The translations under genes and the position numbers were made by a program. The notes beneath the pieces are model-generated. The model was given only the letters and a program-made list of their open reading frames with translations. It was not told the origin of the DNA and did no database searches. From the NCBI GenBank assembly GCA_023417785.1, contig JAEZEH010000177.1, positions 1-10,262 of the forward strand: DNA of 10,262 nt. The letters run 5' to 3'. Below are positions 1-7,147 of this stretch, in pieces; within the stretch, counting starts at the first letter, position 1, and every line of letters starts with the position of its first letter. Source of the DNA: Bacteroidota bacterium. Its GTDB lineage: Bacteria; Bacteroidota; Bacteroidia; Cytophagales; Cyclobacteriaceae.

Positions 1-320
1 CAGCCCAGTTCGAAATAAATTATACGATTCAAAATCTGGTAAGCGCTAAGCCTCCCCACGATAACTATTATGTCCAGGTTCAGGGAATTAGTCCGGCCTT
101 GATTGTGAACTACTCAGTTCCACTTGGCCGCGATCGCCTTTCGAATTATTATGGCCGGCCTGCGCTGATTCGAAACAAGGCGAACTTTCACACAGCCATC
201 CGTCCGATGTTTATGGACAACCGCGAAGCTTCGGGATGTTTGTTCGAAGTCGGTGTTGGTTACCGGCTCCAGCTAATTTTCGTTCGAGAGTTCAAATTAC
301 GTGGGAATTTCTTCCAGTAG
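1..320 (+). CDS. 3' end of an unidentified protein, possibly outer-membrane beta-barrel (partial)
   Basis: An open frame enters from the left edge (first whole codon at position 3) and ends at TAG 318-320, leaving about 105 C-terminal residues. The fragment is rich in Tyr, Phe, Asn and Arg, with short alternating polar/hydrophobic stretches (for example VQVQGISPALIVNYSVPLG and CLFEVGVGYRLQLIF), which resembles the strands and turns of an outer-membrane beta-barrel. No catalytic motif is visible and I do not recognise the family. The start lies outside the window; the TTG at 99 is internal and should not be taken as the start. A cytoplasmic or periplasmic beta-rich protein cannot be excluded. 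It is separated from the antiporter operon by about 640 non-coding bases, so the two are probably transcribed separately. Confidence 0.5.
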   Translation, partial: AQFEINYTIQNLVSAKPPHDNYYVQVQGISPALIVNYSVPLGRDRLSNYYGRPALIRNKANFHTAIRPMFMDNREASGCLFEVGVGYRLQLIFVREFKLRGNFFQ

Positions 321-604
321 GTTTGATAATTCCAATAGCTGAATCATTTATCCGGCTGTTATCTCAAGCGTGTCATGAGAATAATTAACGTCCGGTGATA
401 TTTTTTGGCAAGGCGTCGGTAAGCGCTCTTTATTTCAGTATCCGAAGCTGTTTCGCTTATTCCAAGAGTGATGTACGGGTCCACAACGGTCTGACAGACT
501 TTTTTGAATGATAATCAGCAGGTTAATATACAAAACTGATCGCAGACATCTGGTATGCGATGAAGTCCTGACCGAACCCACATCCGAAATCCGAATTTGA
601 GATC

Positions 605-664
605 GCCCCCGGCCAGGGATAGGACGGAAAGCCCGAAGCGGGCGGGATGCAGCGTGGGGCCGCC
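605..664 (+). repeat. GC-rich dispersed repeat, short copy A
   Basis: Positions 607-640 (34 bases) are identical to the reverse complement of 6884-6917 on the far side of the mrp operon, and weaker similarity continues to about 664. The copy contains a perfect small hairpin (GCCCG 631-635, loop AAG, CGGGC 639-643) inside a possible closing helix (GCCCC 605-609 with GGGGC 656-660), so it could fold as RNA or single-stranded DNA. It is much more GC-rich than its surroundings. From general knowledge, Bacteroidota genomes carry many intergenic repeats with a GGATAG...CGGAAAGCCCG-type core; assignment to such a family is from memory and unchecked. The function is unknown. No T-tract follows, so it is not a classic intrinsic terminator. 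Confidence 0.75.
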
Positions 665-870
665 AACAACTCACCTTTCAAAATTTAGCGACCTGCGATT
701 TCCATTAGTGTGTTTAGTTAAACGTCCATACGTCAGTTACAAAAGAAATCGGGACAACCTGCCACACAGGGTATTTTCCTTTAACATCAAAATCCTCGGA
801 TTTGTGAAATGAAAGACACCCGTCGCAGATCTCCGGTAATGCGAAATTGTCGGAGTGCGATTGGAAATAG

Positions 871-899
871 ATTATTCATTATCCGGCAAAAGGAATAAT
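871..899 (+). other. 7-bp inverted repeat in the mrpA upstream region
   Basis: ATTATTC (871-877) is the exact reverse complement of GAATAAT (893-899), with a 15-base spacer; a G-T and an A-T pair could extend the stem by two. It lies about 60 bases before the mrpA start. It could be an operator or an AT-rich leader hairpin, but a 7-bp match in AT-rich DNA can arise by chance. Confidence 0.25.
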
Positions 900-925
900 T
901 TCGCGCTAATCAGTAATTTATTATC

Positions 926-940
926 GACCCTATGCGGGTC
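926..940 (+). other. Short perfect hairpin just upstream of mrpA
   Basis: GACCC (926-930) and GGGTC (936-940) form a perfect 5-bp GC-rich stem with a 5-base loop (TATGC). Its 3' edge lies 19 bases before the mrpA ATG, within or next to where an initiating ribosome would sit. If transcribed it could influence translation initiation of the operon's first gene. The stem is short and stands in otherwise AT-rich leader sequence; its importance is an inference. Confidence 0.35.
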
Positions 941-959
941 AGACAACTAACGACAATAG

Positions 960-3248
960 ATGATCATTGCGGTTCTTGCACCCTTTATTGCCGGTCTGCT
1001 CTTTTATTTCGTGGGCAGTCGCGTAAATCGATTCGCACTCGTTTCCGTGGCGCTGCCGTTAATACTTTTTATATATTTTCTCAACCTGCTTCCTTATACG
1101 GAAGGCAATCATAGCCATTTTGTTCATAACGAATGGATTTCGACAATAGGCATCCACCTCGATTTTAAGCTCGACGGTCTTTCGATACTGTTCTCCCTGA
1201 TGATCACGGGAATTGGAACATTGATTTTTTTATACGCCTGCGGCTACCTCAAAAACGACCCGAACCTCAATCGCTTCCTGTCGTATCTCTGTGTTTTTAT
1301 GGGCGCGATGCTTGGAGTGGTGCTATCCGACAATGTGATCGTGCTTTTTGTGTTCTGGGAGCTGACCAGCATAAGCTCATTCTTTCTCATTGGTTTTGAT
1401 AGTGGTAACCCCGAAGCACGAAAGAATTCGCTCATCGCCCTTGCGATAACCGGCGGTGGCGGATTTATGCTTATGGCCGGCTTGGTCTTGCTGTCCATTA
1501 TTTCAGAAAGCTTCTCCATTCGGGAGATGGCGGAAATGTCCCAACTTACGCACCACGAGTTCTATCCGCTGATACTGGTGCTCATTTTTGCCGGAGCGTT
1601 TACGAAATCCGCGCAGTTCCCATTTCACTTCTGGTTGCCGGGAGCCATGAAAGCGCCGACGCCTGTGTCCGCGTTTCTTCACTCGGCTACAATGGTCAAG
1701 GCCGGTATCTACCTGCTGGCGCGACTCACACCGGTGCTCGGTGATCATGTCTATTGGACCATACCATTGATGATCGTTGGTGGTATTACGATGGTCTATG
1801 GCGCCCTCCATTCGTTTATCAGAACCGATCTCAAGTCGATTCTCGCCTACTCAACGATCTCAGCGCTCGGTATGCTGGTTTTTCTCATTGGCATGGGAAC
1901 AGAAGCGGCGCTGTTCGCATGCGTAGTGTTTATTCTCGTCCACGCCCTTTACAAAGCGACACTTTTCCTCGTTACCGGCGTGATTGATCACACCACCGGC
2001 ACACGCGACGTTACACGCCTCGCCGGACTTGGTGCAATCATGGTGCCTGTGGCGATAGCTGGTGCGTTGGCTGCGCTGTCAAGTGCCGGCGTGCCATTCA
2101 CTTTCGGGTTTCTTGGTAAGGAACTGATCTATGAAGCCGTGCTTGCGGCTGAGAACGGGACTATCTTAATCGGGCTCGTTGTCTTCACGAATATCTTATT
2201 GCTTTACGTCGGCTTCATTGCAGGCATAAAGCCTTTCACAGGAAAGCCTCTGCCTGGCCAGGAGTTCAAATCCCCGGGCATTTTGTTGTGGCTTCCCCCC
2301 TTAGTGCTTGCCGCAGCTGGTATAACAGCAGGTGTATTTCCGTTTATTGTCGATCAGCCCCTCATTTCACCAGCGGTCGCCGCCTTTAGCGGAAGAACGG
2401 AATATGTGCCCCTCAAAATCTGGCATGGCTTCAACATTGTGTTGCTGCTAAGTGCAATAACCCTTGCGGCCGGAGTGCTGCTTTACCTGATAAAAAAACC
2501 ATTCGAATTCACAATCCCCAGGTGGCTTTCGTTTCTGAATCCTCAGAATATCGCGATGAACATCTCAGCGTTGGTCAAGGGATTTTCCCTTTATTACACG
2601 AGGACGTTTCAAAATGGCTACCTGCGCAACTATCTGATTACAATCATTCTGTTCCTTGTTGGCGTGGTTTCCTTCAAATTATTTACAGACGTGGATATTC
2701 TGTTTGTGGACGAACGATGGTCGGATATTGGCATTTATGAGATACTGGTGTTTTTACTCATGTTGAGTGCGGTAATCAAAACCCTGACGACTACCTCACG
2801 ATTGAGTGCGATCGTGTCGATGAGTGTTGTCGGGTACAGCATCTGTCTCCTGTTCTTCTTTTACGGCGCACCCGATCTCGCGATGACGCAGTTTACAATC
2901 GATACGCTGACCATAGTATTATTTGTGCTTGTATTACTCAAACTACCTCCCTTCATCACCGACAGGAATACAACCCTGAAGCTACGCGACGGAGCGTTGG
3001 CTATTTCATTCGGACTACTTATCGCCGTAATCGGATTACAGGTATTGAATGAACCGACCAGTAAAGACATCGCTAAGTTTTACGCCGACAATGCTTATAT
3101 ATTAGCCAAAGGAAAAAACATCGTGAATGTAATCCTCGTGGATTTCAGAGGGCTCGACACATTGATCGAGACCACCGTCCTCACAATCGCTGCCGTAGGG
3201 GTGTACAGCCTTCTCAAACTCAGAATACAACCAAAGGAAAAAGAATGA
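960..3248 (+). CDS. mrpA: Mrp Na+/H+ antiporter subunit A (MrpA/MnhA/PhaA)
   Basis: This is the largest subunit (762 aa) of the multi-subunit Mrp cation/proton antiporter in the inner membrane. It is related to complex I subunit NuoL and is thought to carry proton-translocating machinery. The antiporter core has the expected buried charges: Glu134 in WELTS, Lys216 in FTKSAQFPFHFWLP, Lys247 in HSATMVKAG, Lys292 in DLKSILAYSTI, Lys332 in HALYKATLF and Lys387 in FLGKE. The C-terminal part (about 600-660, with GAPDLAMTQ) matches the MbhD/DUF4040 domain, and about 715-755 (NVILVDFRGLDTLIE) the MbhE-like domain, so this is a full-length A subunit. The length is close to that of characterised MrpA proteins (about 800 aa). 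ATG 960 is chosen because it begins the first membrane helix; no Shine-Dalgarno is visible and the context is A-rich. The TGA overlaps the next ATG by four bases. Confidence 0.96.
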   Translation: MIIAVLAPFIAGLLFYFVGSRVNRFALVSVALPLILFIYFLNLLPYTEGNHSHFVHNEWISTIGIHLDFKLDGLSILFSLMITGIGTLIFLYACGYLKNDPNLNRFLSYLCVFMGAMLGVVLSDNVIVLFVFWELTSISSFFLIGFDSGNPEARKNSLIALAITGGGGFMLMAGLVLLSIISESFSIREMAEMSQLTHHEFYPLILVLIFAGAFTKSAQFPFHFWLPGAMKAPTPVSAFLHSATMVKAGIYLLARLTPVLGDHVYWTIPLMIVGGITMVYGALHSFIRTDLKSILAYSTISALGMLVFLIGMGTEAALFACVVFILVHALYKATLFLVTGVIDHTTGTRDVTRLAGLGAIMVPVAIAGALAALSSAGVPFTFGFLGKELIYEAVLAAENGTILIGLVVFTNILLLYVGFIAGIKPFTGKPLPGQEFKSPGILLWLPPLVLAAAGITAGVFPFIVDQPLISPAVAAFSGRTEYVPLKIWHGFNIVLLLSAITLAAGVLLYLIKKPFEFTIPRWLSFLNPQNIAMNISALVKGFSLYYTRTFQNGYLRNYLITIILFLVGVVSFKLFTDVDILFVDERWSDIGIYEILVFLLMLSAVIKTLTTTSRLSAIVSMSVVGYSICLLFFFYGAPDLAMTQFTIDTLTIVLFVLVLLKLPPFITDRNTTLKLRDGALAISFGLLIAVIGLQVLNEPTSKDIAKFYADNAYILAKGKNIVNVILVDFRGLDTLIETTVLTIAAVGVYSLLKLRIQPKEKE

Positions 3249-3655
3249 AAACACTGATTCTTAAAACCGCATCCGAGTATCTGCTACCCTTGTTGTTGCT
3301 CTTCTCGCTTTTCATTCTGATGCGGGGGCACTATGAACCGGGTGGTGGTTTTGTCGGTGGACTGGTAGCCGCCACGGCGTTCGTTCTTCATGCGTTTGCC
3401 AATGGATTGGAAGATACGTGGCGATTGCTCAAAGTGCATCCGCGCACGCTCATTCCGATAGGGCTGTTGATTGCATTGGCCAGCGGTGCCGCCCCCCTTT
3501 TCCTGGGGCTTCCGTTCTTTACAATACTGTGGTACCCTGATCCCCTGCCTGTTATCGGCGCCGTCAGCACAGCCCTGTCATTCGATGTTGGCGTCTACCT
3601 GGTTGTGTTCGGTATCGCTCTGACCATTCTTTTCACCATTTCAGAAAGCGTGTAG
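3245..3655 (+). CDS. mrpB: Mrp antiporter subunit B (MrpB/MnhB)
   Basis: A 136-aa membrane protein of the MnhB family, an essential small subunit of the Mrp complex. The family signature is clear near the N-terminus: YLLPLLLLFSLFILMRGH followed by YEPGGGFVGGLV (about residues 12-41). A second conserved part, SFDVGVYLVV (112-121), lies in the last helix. About four membrane helices are apparent, as usual, and the length agrees with known MrpB proteins (about 140 aa). Translation probably couples to mrpA through the ATGA overlap at 3245-3248. mrpC starts three bases after the stop. Confidence 0.95.
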   Translation: MKTLILKTASEYLLPLLLLFSLFILMRGHYEPGGGFVGGLVAATAFVLHAFANGLEDTWRLLKVHPRTLIPIGLLIALASGAAPLFLGLPFFTILWYPDPLPVIGAVSTALSFDVGVYLVVFGIALTILFTISESV

Positions 3656-3658
3656 AAG

Positions 3659-4012
3659 ATGAAGATATTATTAGTTGTACTTATCGGCGTTTTATATGGT
3701 TCAGGAATCTATATGATGCTTCGGCGAAGCATGGTAAAGCTCCTGATCGGATTGATCTTACTTGGAAACGGGGTCAACCTTTTGATTTTTCTGTTGGGCG
3801 ACATAACGCGAGGCAAGCCCCCGGTGATTCCTCACGACCTCGACAGGCTTGCCGATGCCTATGCTGATCCCGTTCCACAGGCATTGATTCTAACAGCTAT
3901 CGTTATCAGTTTTGGCCTTCAGTCGTTTTCAATCATCCTGCTTAAGCGTGTGTACCTCGTCACAGGGTCCGATAACCTGGATGAGCTCAACACAAACGAC
4001 CTCGACATATGA
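3659..4012 (+). CDS. mrpC: Mrp antiporter subunit C (MrpC/MnhC), NuoK-like
   Basis: A 117-aa, three-helix membrane protein homologous to complex I subunit NuoK. Diagnostic stretches are GLILLGNGVNLLIF (31-44) in the second helix and DPVPQALILTAIVISF (70-85) at the start of the third, which is the standard MrpC arrangement. The polar C-terminal tail (residues 103-117, Asp/Asn-rich) faces the cytoplasm or periplasm and is not conserved. The start follows the mrpB stop by three bases, with GAAG directly before the ATG. The stop overlaps the mrpD start in an ATGA. Confidence 0.95.
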   Translation: MKILLVVLIGVLYGSGIYMMLRRSMVKLLIGLILLGNGVNLLIFLLGDITRGKPPVIPHDLDRLADAYADPVPQALILTAIVISFGLQSFSIILLKRVYLVTGSDNLDELNTNDLDI

Positions 4013-5526
4013 CAGATCACTCAATCGTTTTACCGTTTGTTTCACACCTCTTTCTGGGGATTCTGTTGTTGTTATTCTGGAAGAAGTCCAATATTCAACG
4101 AATTATCAGCGTTCTTGGAAACATCATCGTAGTCGCGATCAGTGTTAACCTGTTTCAAAAAATCTGGGACGGCGGGATACTTACCATGCAGGCTGGCAAC
4201 TGGCCAGCACCTTTCGGCATCACGATGGTCGCCGATATCTTCAGTGCAACCATGATTTTTCTGTGCAGTCTCGCGGGGGTTGCCGTGTCCATCTATTCAA
4301 CGGCCGGTATAAGCGAACTTCGGCAACGGTATGGCTATTTTCCGATACTTCATTTTCTCCTGATGGGCCTGAATGGCGCTTTCCTCACAGGTGACATCTT
4401 CAACCTGTATGTATGGTTCGAGATTGTGATCATCTCATCTTTTGTTCTGATGACCCTCGGCGGAAAAAAACCACAAATCGAAGGGGCCATCAACTATGTA
4501 ACCATGAACCTGCTGGCGTCGGCAATCTTTCTTACGGCTATCGCCATCCTTTACGGTCTTACCGGAAGCCTTAACATGGCCGATCTTTCAACTAAGATTC
4601 CGCACATCAGAAATCAGGGGCTGGCACATATCACGGCACTCCTGTTCTTTGTCGCATTCGGCATCAAGTCCGCGGTCTTTCCCCTGTACTTCTGGCTACC
4701 GTCATCATATCATACACCACCCTCGGCGATAGCAGCGATTTTTGGCGGACTACTTACCAAGGTCGGAATCTATGCACTGCTTCGGAGCTTTACCCTGATA
4801 TTTATACCCTCGCCGTTTATTATCCAGGTACTCACAAGCGTAGCAATCTTTACCCTGATCACGGGGGCCGTCGGCGCATTCATCCAGCGAGACATTCGAA
4901 AGATGTTCTCTTACCTGATCGTCTGTCACATCGGATACATGGTTTCAGGCCTCGCCTTGTATACTGAGGTCGCCCTCGCAGGAACACTTTTTTATATGAT
5001 CCACGACATCGTAGTAAAAACAAATCTGTTTCTCGTGAGCGGATTAATAAACAAGATCCGAGGCTCAATGAATATGCGGGAAATAGGTGGACTGCTAAGA
5101 GACTACCCGCGTCTTTCAATCCTCATGCTCGTGGTGTTCTTTTCGCTTTGCGGTATTCCGCCGCTCTCGGGCTTCTGGCCGAAAATACTGCTTATCAAGT
5201 CCTCGTTTACAACGGGATCATTTTTACTGCTGGGTGCACTCATTGCGGCGAGTTTTTTTACACTCGTCATTATCACCCGAATGTGGGCCGCAGTTTTCTG
5301 GAAGAACACGCCGCCTGAAAATATGCAACGCGATCGGTTTCAGGAAATGTCTCTACTGAGAAAATCTATGCTCGTAGGACCCGTGGTATTGCTAGCGATC
5401 ACTTCATTGTACATCGGAATCGGCGCCGACAACATCTTCGCGGTTTCAAATCGCATTGCCTCGGAATTGCTTAATACGAGCACATACGTAAATACTGTTC
5501 TGGGTACATTCCCGGAAGAGCCTTAA
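4009..5526 (+). CDS. mrpD: Mrp antiporter subunit D (MrpD/MnhD)
   Basis: The second large antiporter-like subunit (505 aa), homologous to NuoM/NuoN and to the core of MrpA. The key charged residues are present: Glu138 in YVWFEIVIISS, Lys220 in FGIKSAVFPLYFWLP, Lys251 in GGLLTKVGIY, Lys337 in HDIVVKTNLF and Lys392 in GFWPKILLIKS. These are the positions required for cation/proton exchange in studied Mrp systems. About 14 membrane helices are expected, and the length matches known MrpD proteins (about 490-500 aa). Order and spacing in the operon are canonical. It ends with TAA at 5524-5526, followed by the only sizeable gap inside the operon (45 bases). Confidence 0.96.
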   Translation: MTDHSIVLPFVSHLFLGILLLLFWKKSNIQRIISVLGNIIVVAISVNLFQKIWDGGILTMQAGNWPAPFGITMVADIFSATMIFLCSLAGVAVSIYSTAGISELRQRYGYFPILHFLLMGLNGAFLTGDIFNLYVWFEIVIISSFVLMTLGGKKPQIEGAINYVTMNLLASAIFLTAIAILYGLTGSLNMADLSTKIPHIRNQGLAHITALLFFVAFGIKSAVFPLYFWLPSSYHTPPSAIAAIFGGLLTKVGIYALLRSFTLIFIPSPFIIQVLTSVAIFTLITGAVGAFIQRDIRKMFSYLIVCHIGYMVSGLALYTEVALAGTLFYMIHDIVVKTNLFLVSGLINKIRGSMNMREIGGLLRDYPRLSILMLVVFFSLCGIPPLSGFWPKILLIKSSFTTGSFLLLGALIAASFFTLVIITRMWAAVFWKNTPPENMQRDRFQEMSLLRKSMLVGPVVLLAITSLYIGIGADNIFAVSNRIASELLNTSTYVNTVLGTFPEEP

Positions 5527-5571
5527 CCGCACCACAGTGAATGACCAAATACAATTTAAAAAAGTAACAAC

Positions 5572-6048
5572 ATGCTGAAACAGTTTTTGCTCAACCTGCT
5601 TTTGATGTTCACATGGGTGGCGCTTACCGGCAGCTTTGTTTTCACCAACTTCTTTTTCGGATTCGCAGCAGGCTACCTCATCCTGTGGCTGCTGTTCCAG
5701 GGAACTCAGATTGGAAGTTATTACAATCGCATTCCCAAAATCATCAATTTCTTTTTCTTCTTCATTTATGAGCTGATAGTAGCGAACCTTGAAATAGCCT
5801 GGGATCTTATCACTCCGGGATACTTCATGAAGCCCGGAATCATAAAATTCGAACTGACAGCCAAAACTGACATCGAAATAAGTGTGCTTGCGAACCTGCT
5901 TTCGCTTACTCCCGGCACATTGATCATTGATGTGAGCGACGATAAAAAGGTGCTCTACATCCACGTTATGTATCTTAAGGACTACCACAAGACGACGCAA
6001 CGCATCCGCTTTGGTTTTGAACGCAGACTATTGAATATTTTACGATGA
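5572..6048 (+). CDS. mrpE: Mrp antiporter subunit E (MrpE/MnhE)
   Basis: A 158-aa protein of the MnhE family, the same length as the Bacillus subunit. The N-terminal half has two hydrophobic segments (about 5-43 and 57-73); the C-terminal half is a soluble domain with the family hallmark NLLSLTPGTLIIDVSDD (about 108-124). It is part of the Mrp complex and in other bacteria is needed for full activity or assembly. It starts 45 bases after mrpD behind an A-rich stretch (AATTTAAAAAAGTAACAAC), a typical Bacteroidota start context without Shine-Dalgarno. Its TGA overlaps the mrpF ATG by four bases. Confidence 0.95.
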   Translation: MLKQFLLNLLLMFTWVALTGSFVFTNFFFGFAAGYLILWLLFQGTQIGSYYNRIPKIINFFFFFIYELIVANLEIAWDLITPGYFMKPGIIKFELTAKTDIEISVLANLLSLTPGTLIIDVSDDKKVLYIHVMYLKDYHKTTQRIRFGFERRLLNILR

Positions 6049-6317
6049 GTACGGAAGCATTTTTAATATATTTCGTTATGCCTGGTCTAAGCCTGTCAGG
6101 CATAGTAACCTTTATCAGGATTTTTATCGGTCCACGTGTCGAGGACCGTATCATAGCCCTTGATCTCCTTATCACTACGGGGAGCGCGATCATAGCGACA
6201 TATAGTATACTGAACAACAATTCCACCTTTCTTGATGTGGCGATGATCTTTGCGCTTATCGCATTTCTTGGCACGGTGGCATTTGCATATTACATCAGAA
6301 AAGCGAGAAACAAATGA
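6045..6317 (+). CDS. mrpF: Mrp antiporter subunit F (MrpF/MnhF)
   Basis: A 90-aa, three-helix membrane protein of the MrpF/PhaF family. Conserved features are FIGPRVEDRIIALDLL (about 27-42, with Pro30, Asp34 and Asp40) and FLDVAMIFALIAFLGTVAFA (62-81, with Asp64). In the family the acidic residues in the membrane and the RVxDR motif are important for ion exchange. The length equals that of known MrpF proteins. Both neighbours are joined by ATGA overlaps, implying coupled translation and equal subunit supply. Confidence 0.95.
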   Translation: MSTEAFLIYFVMPGLSLSGIVTFIRIFIGPRVEDRIIALDLLITTGSAIIATYSILNNNSTFLDVAMIFALIAFLGTVAFAYYIRKARNK

Positions 6318-6736
6318 ATCAGATTATCGTTATCGCGTTAAGCGGCACTGCAACCATATTTATCCTTCTTGCCGCCGTGGGCATAATGCGAATGCCGGAT
6401 TTTTATCTCCGCTTGTCGGTTACGGTAAAGGCCACAACGCTCGGTGTAGGTATGATGCTTGCCGCAGCAGCTTTGTACTTCGGTGAAGTATCAACCACGT
6501 CGAAGTGTCTGGCCATTATATTTTTCTTAATCCTTACCGCGCCGGTAGCAGCACACATGATTGGCCGCGCCGCGTATTACACCGGCGTTCCTATGTGGGA
6601 CAAATCGGTGATCGACGAAATGAAAAACAAATACGACGAAACAACGAGTGAATTGCGCAGCAGTGGAAACGGTACGCCAAAGGAAGGTCAATCCGATGAG
6701 ACGGATCTGACTCCGGGCGCTAAAGATCCAGGCTAA
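6314..6736 (+). CDS. mrpG: Mrp antiporter subunit G (MrpG/MnhG)
   Basis: A 140-aa protein of the MnhG/PhaG family and the last subunit of the complex. The conserved core covers about residues 1-92: GIMRMPDFYLRLSVTVKATTLG (23-44) and LTAPVAAHMIGRAAY (74-88), in three membrane helices. After Trp95 follows a roughly 45-residue hydrophilic tail rich in Lys, Glu, Asp, Gly and Pro, longer than in most MrpG proteins (about 110-125 aa in total); it looks disordered. The gene overlaps mrpF by four bases and ends the operon with TAA at 6734-6736. No clear rho-independent terminator follows. Confidence 0.93.
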   Translation: MNQIIVIALSGTATIFILLAAVGIMRMPDFYLRLSVTVKATTLGVGMMLAAAALYFGEVSTTSKCLAIIFFLILTAPVAAHMIGRAAYYTGVPMWDKSVIDEMKNKYDETTSELRSSGNGTPKEGQSDETDLTPGAKDPG

Positions 6737-7147
6737 GAAGATTCTTAAGCATTACGCAAAAACAACTTATGGCAACGTCGGGATCCCACAGTAGATGCGT
6801 TGAAACAATTCTATCTCTTTTGCGGCCCCCTCGTGCCTCGGGCCGGGCTATCCCTCCAAGTCCGGCCTCGCTCCTTTCCCGCGCGCTTCGGGCTTTCCGT
6901 CCTATCCCTGGCCGGGGTTCCGTCACCGTTCGCAGGATAGCATGATATGAAGTGATTCGTATCTCGAACGCAAGCTGGCTGAGGCTCATTTACTGAAATG
7001 ATATTCTTCCTTTCACCCACGGAAATATATCCTAATGGGATGAGTTTCTCCTTTGGCCGTACCGGGTTTGGTTGCGGCAGCTTCCCATGGCAAATCGAAA
7101 TTATTTACTAATATGCCTTATCAACAGAAGAAACTTGTGTGAGCAGG
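6737..7147. other. Intergenic region between mrpG and the alditol oxidase gene
   Basis: About 410 bases with no supportable gene. The short - strand open frames here (6720-6989 and 6811-7020) mainly translate the GC-rich repeat. The region contains the long repeat copy (about 6821-6920). The stretch 6921-7147 must carry the promoter for the oxidase cluster, but no convincing Bacteroidota-type promoter pair was found; TTTG at about 7067 with an AT-rich stretch near 7100-7112 is only a weak possibility. No T-tract terminator is seen for the mrp operon. Confidence 0.6.
6821..6920 (-). repeat. GC-rich dispersed repeat, long copy B
   Basis: The reverse complement of 6884-6917 is identical over 34 bases to 607-640, placing the two copies in inverted orientation around the mrp operon. 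Copy B is longer than copy A. It has an outer helix (CCGGCC 6862-6867 with GGCCGG 6910-6915) enclosing a small CCCG/CGGG hairpin (6878-6881 with 6889-6892), and a second hairpin (CGGCCC 6823-6828 with GGGCCG 6840-6845, 11-base loop). Read on the - strand, a GGGATAG motif occurs twice, once in each half. The layout suggests a structured two-module element of which copy A is a shortened version. The function is unknown. Confidence 0.75.

Larger units (their letters stand above)
321..959. other. Long intergenic region upstream of mrpA, no gene seen
   Basis: All frames are broken, and the few short open frames have no recognisable protein character; two of them (435-674 on - and 597-812 on +) mostly translate the GC-rich repeat. 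The region holds that repeat (about 605-664), a 6-bp dyad around 790-803 with a 2-base spacer, a 7-bp inverted repeat at 871-899 and a short hairpin at 926-940. There is no strong promoter. The best weak match to the Bacteroidota TTG / TAnnTTTG pattern is TTG at 847-849 with TAGATTAT at 868-875, but only four of the six fixed bases of the second box fit. A promoter for mrpA must lie somewhere here. No clear terminator for the upstream gene is visible. Confidence 0.6.

Noticed and set aside
38..427. Ten-base direct repeat GGTAAGCGCT at 38-47 and 418-427
   Set aside because: Short, one copy is inside a coding sequence, and the flanks do not match; consistent with chance.
435..674. 79-codon - strand frame upstream of mrpA
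   Set aside because: It reads through the repeat and AT-rich spacer, has low-complexity composition and matches no recognisable domain.
597..812. Short + strand open frame sharing a PARDRTESPKRAG peptide with a - strand frame at 6811-7020
   Set aside because: The shared peptide is just the translation of the repeated DNA element in the same relative frame; there is no protein-like sequence outside it.
809..898. 29-codon open frame starting at ATG 809, possible leader peptide of mrpA
   Set aside because: Very basic composition, no start signal and no attenuator-like run of one amino acid; a chance frame is more likely.
5446..6000. 184-codon - strand open frame opposite mrpE
   Set aside because: It is antisense to a well-supported Mrp subunit in canonical order and its own sequence has no family character.
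6823..6845. GC-rich hairpin as rho-independent terminator of the mrp operon
   Set aside because: No T-tract follows the stem, and the hairpin is part of the dispersed repeat, which also occurs upstream of the operon.
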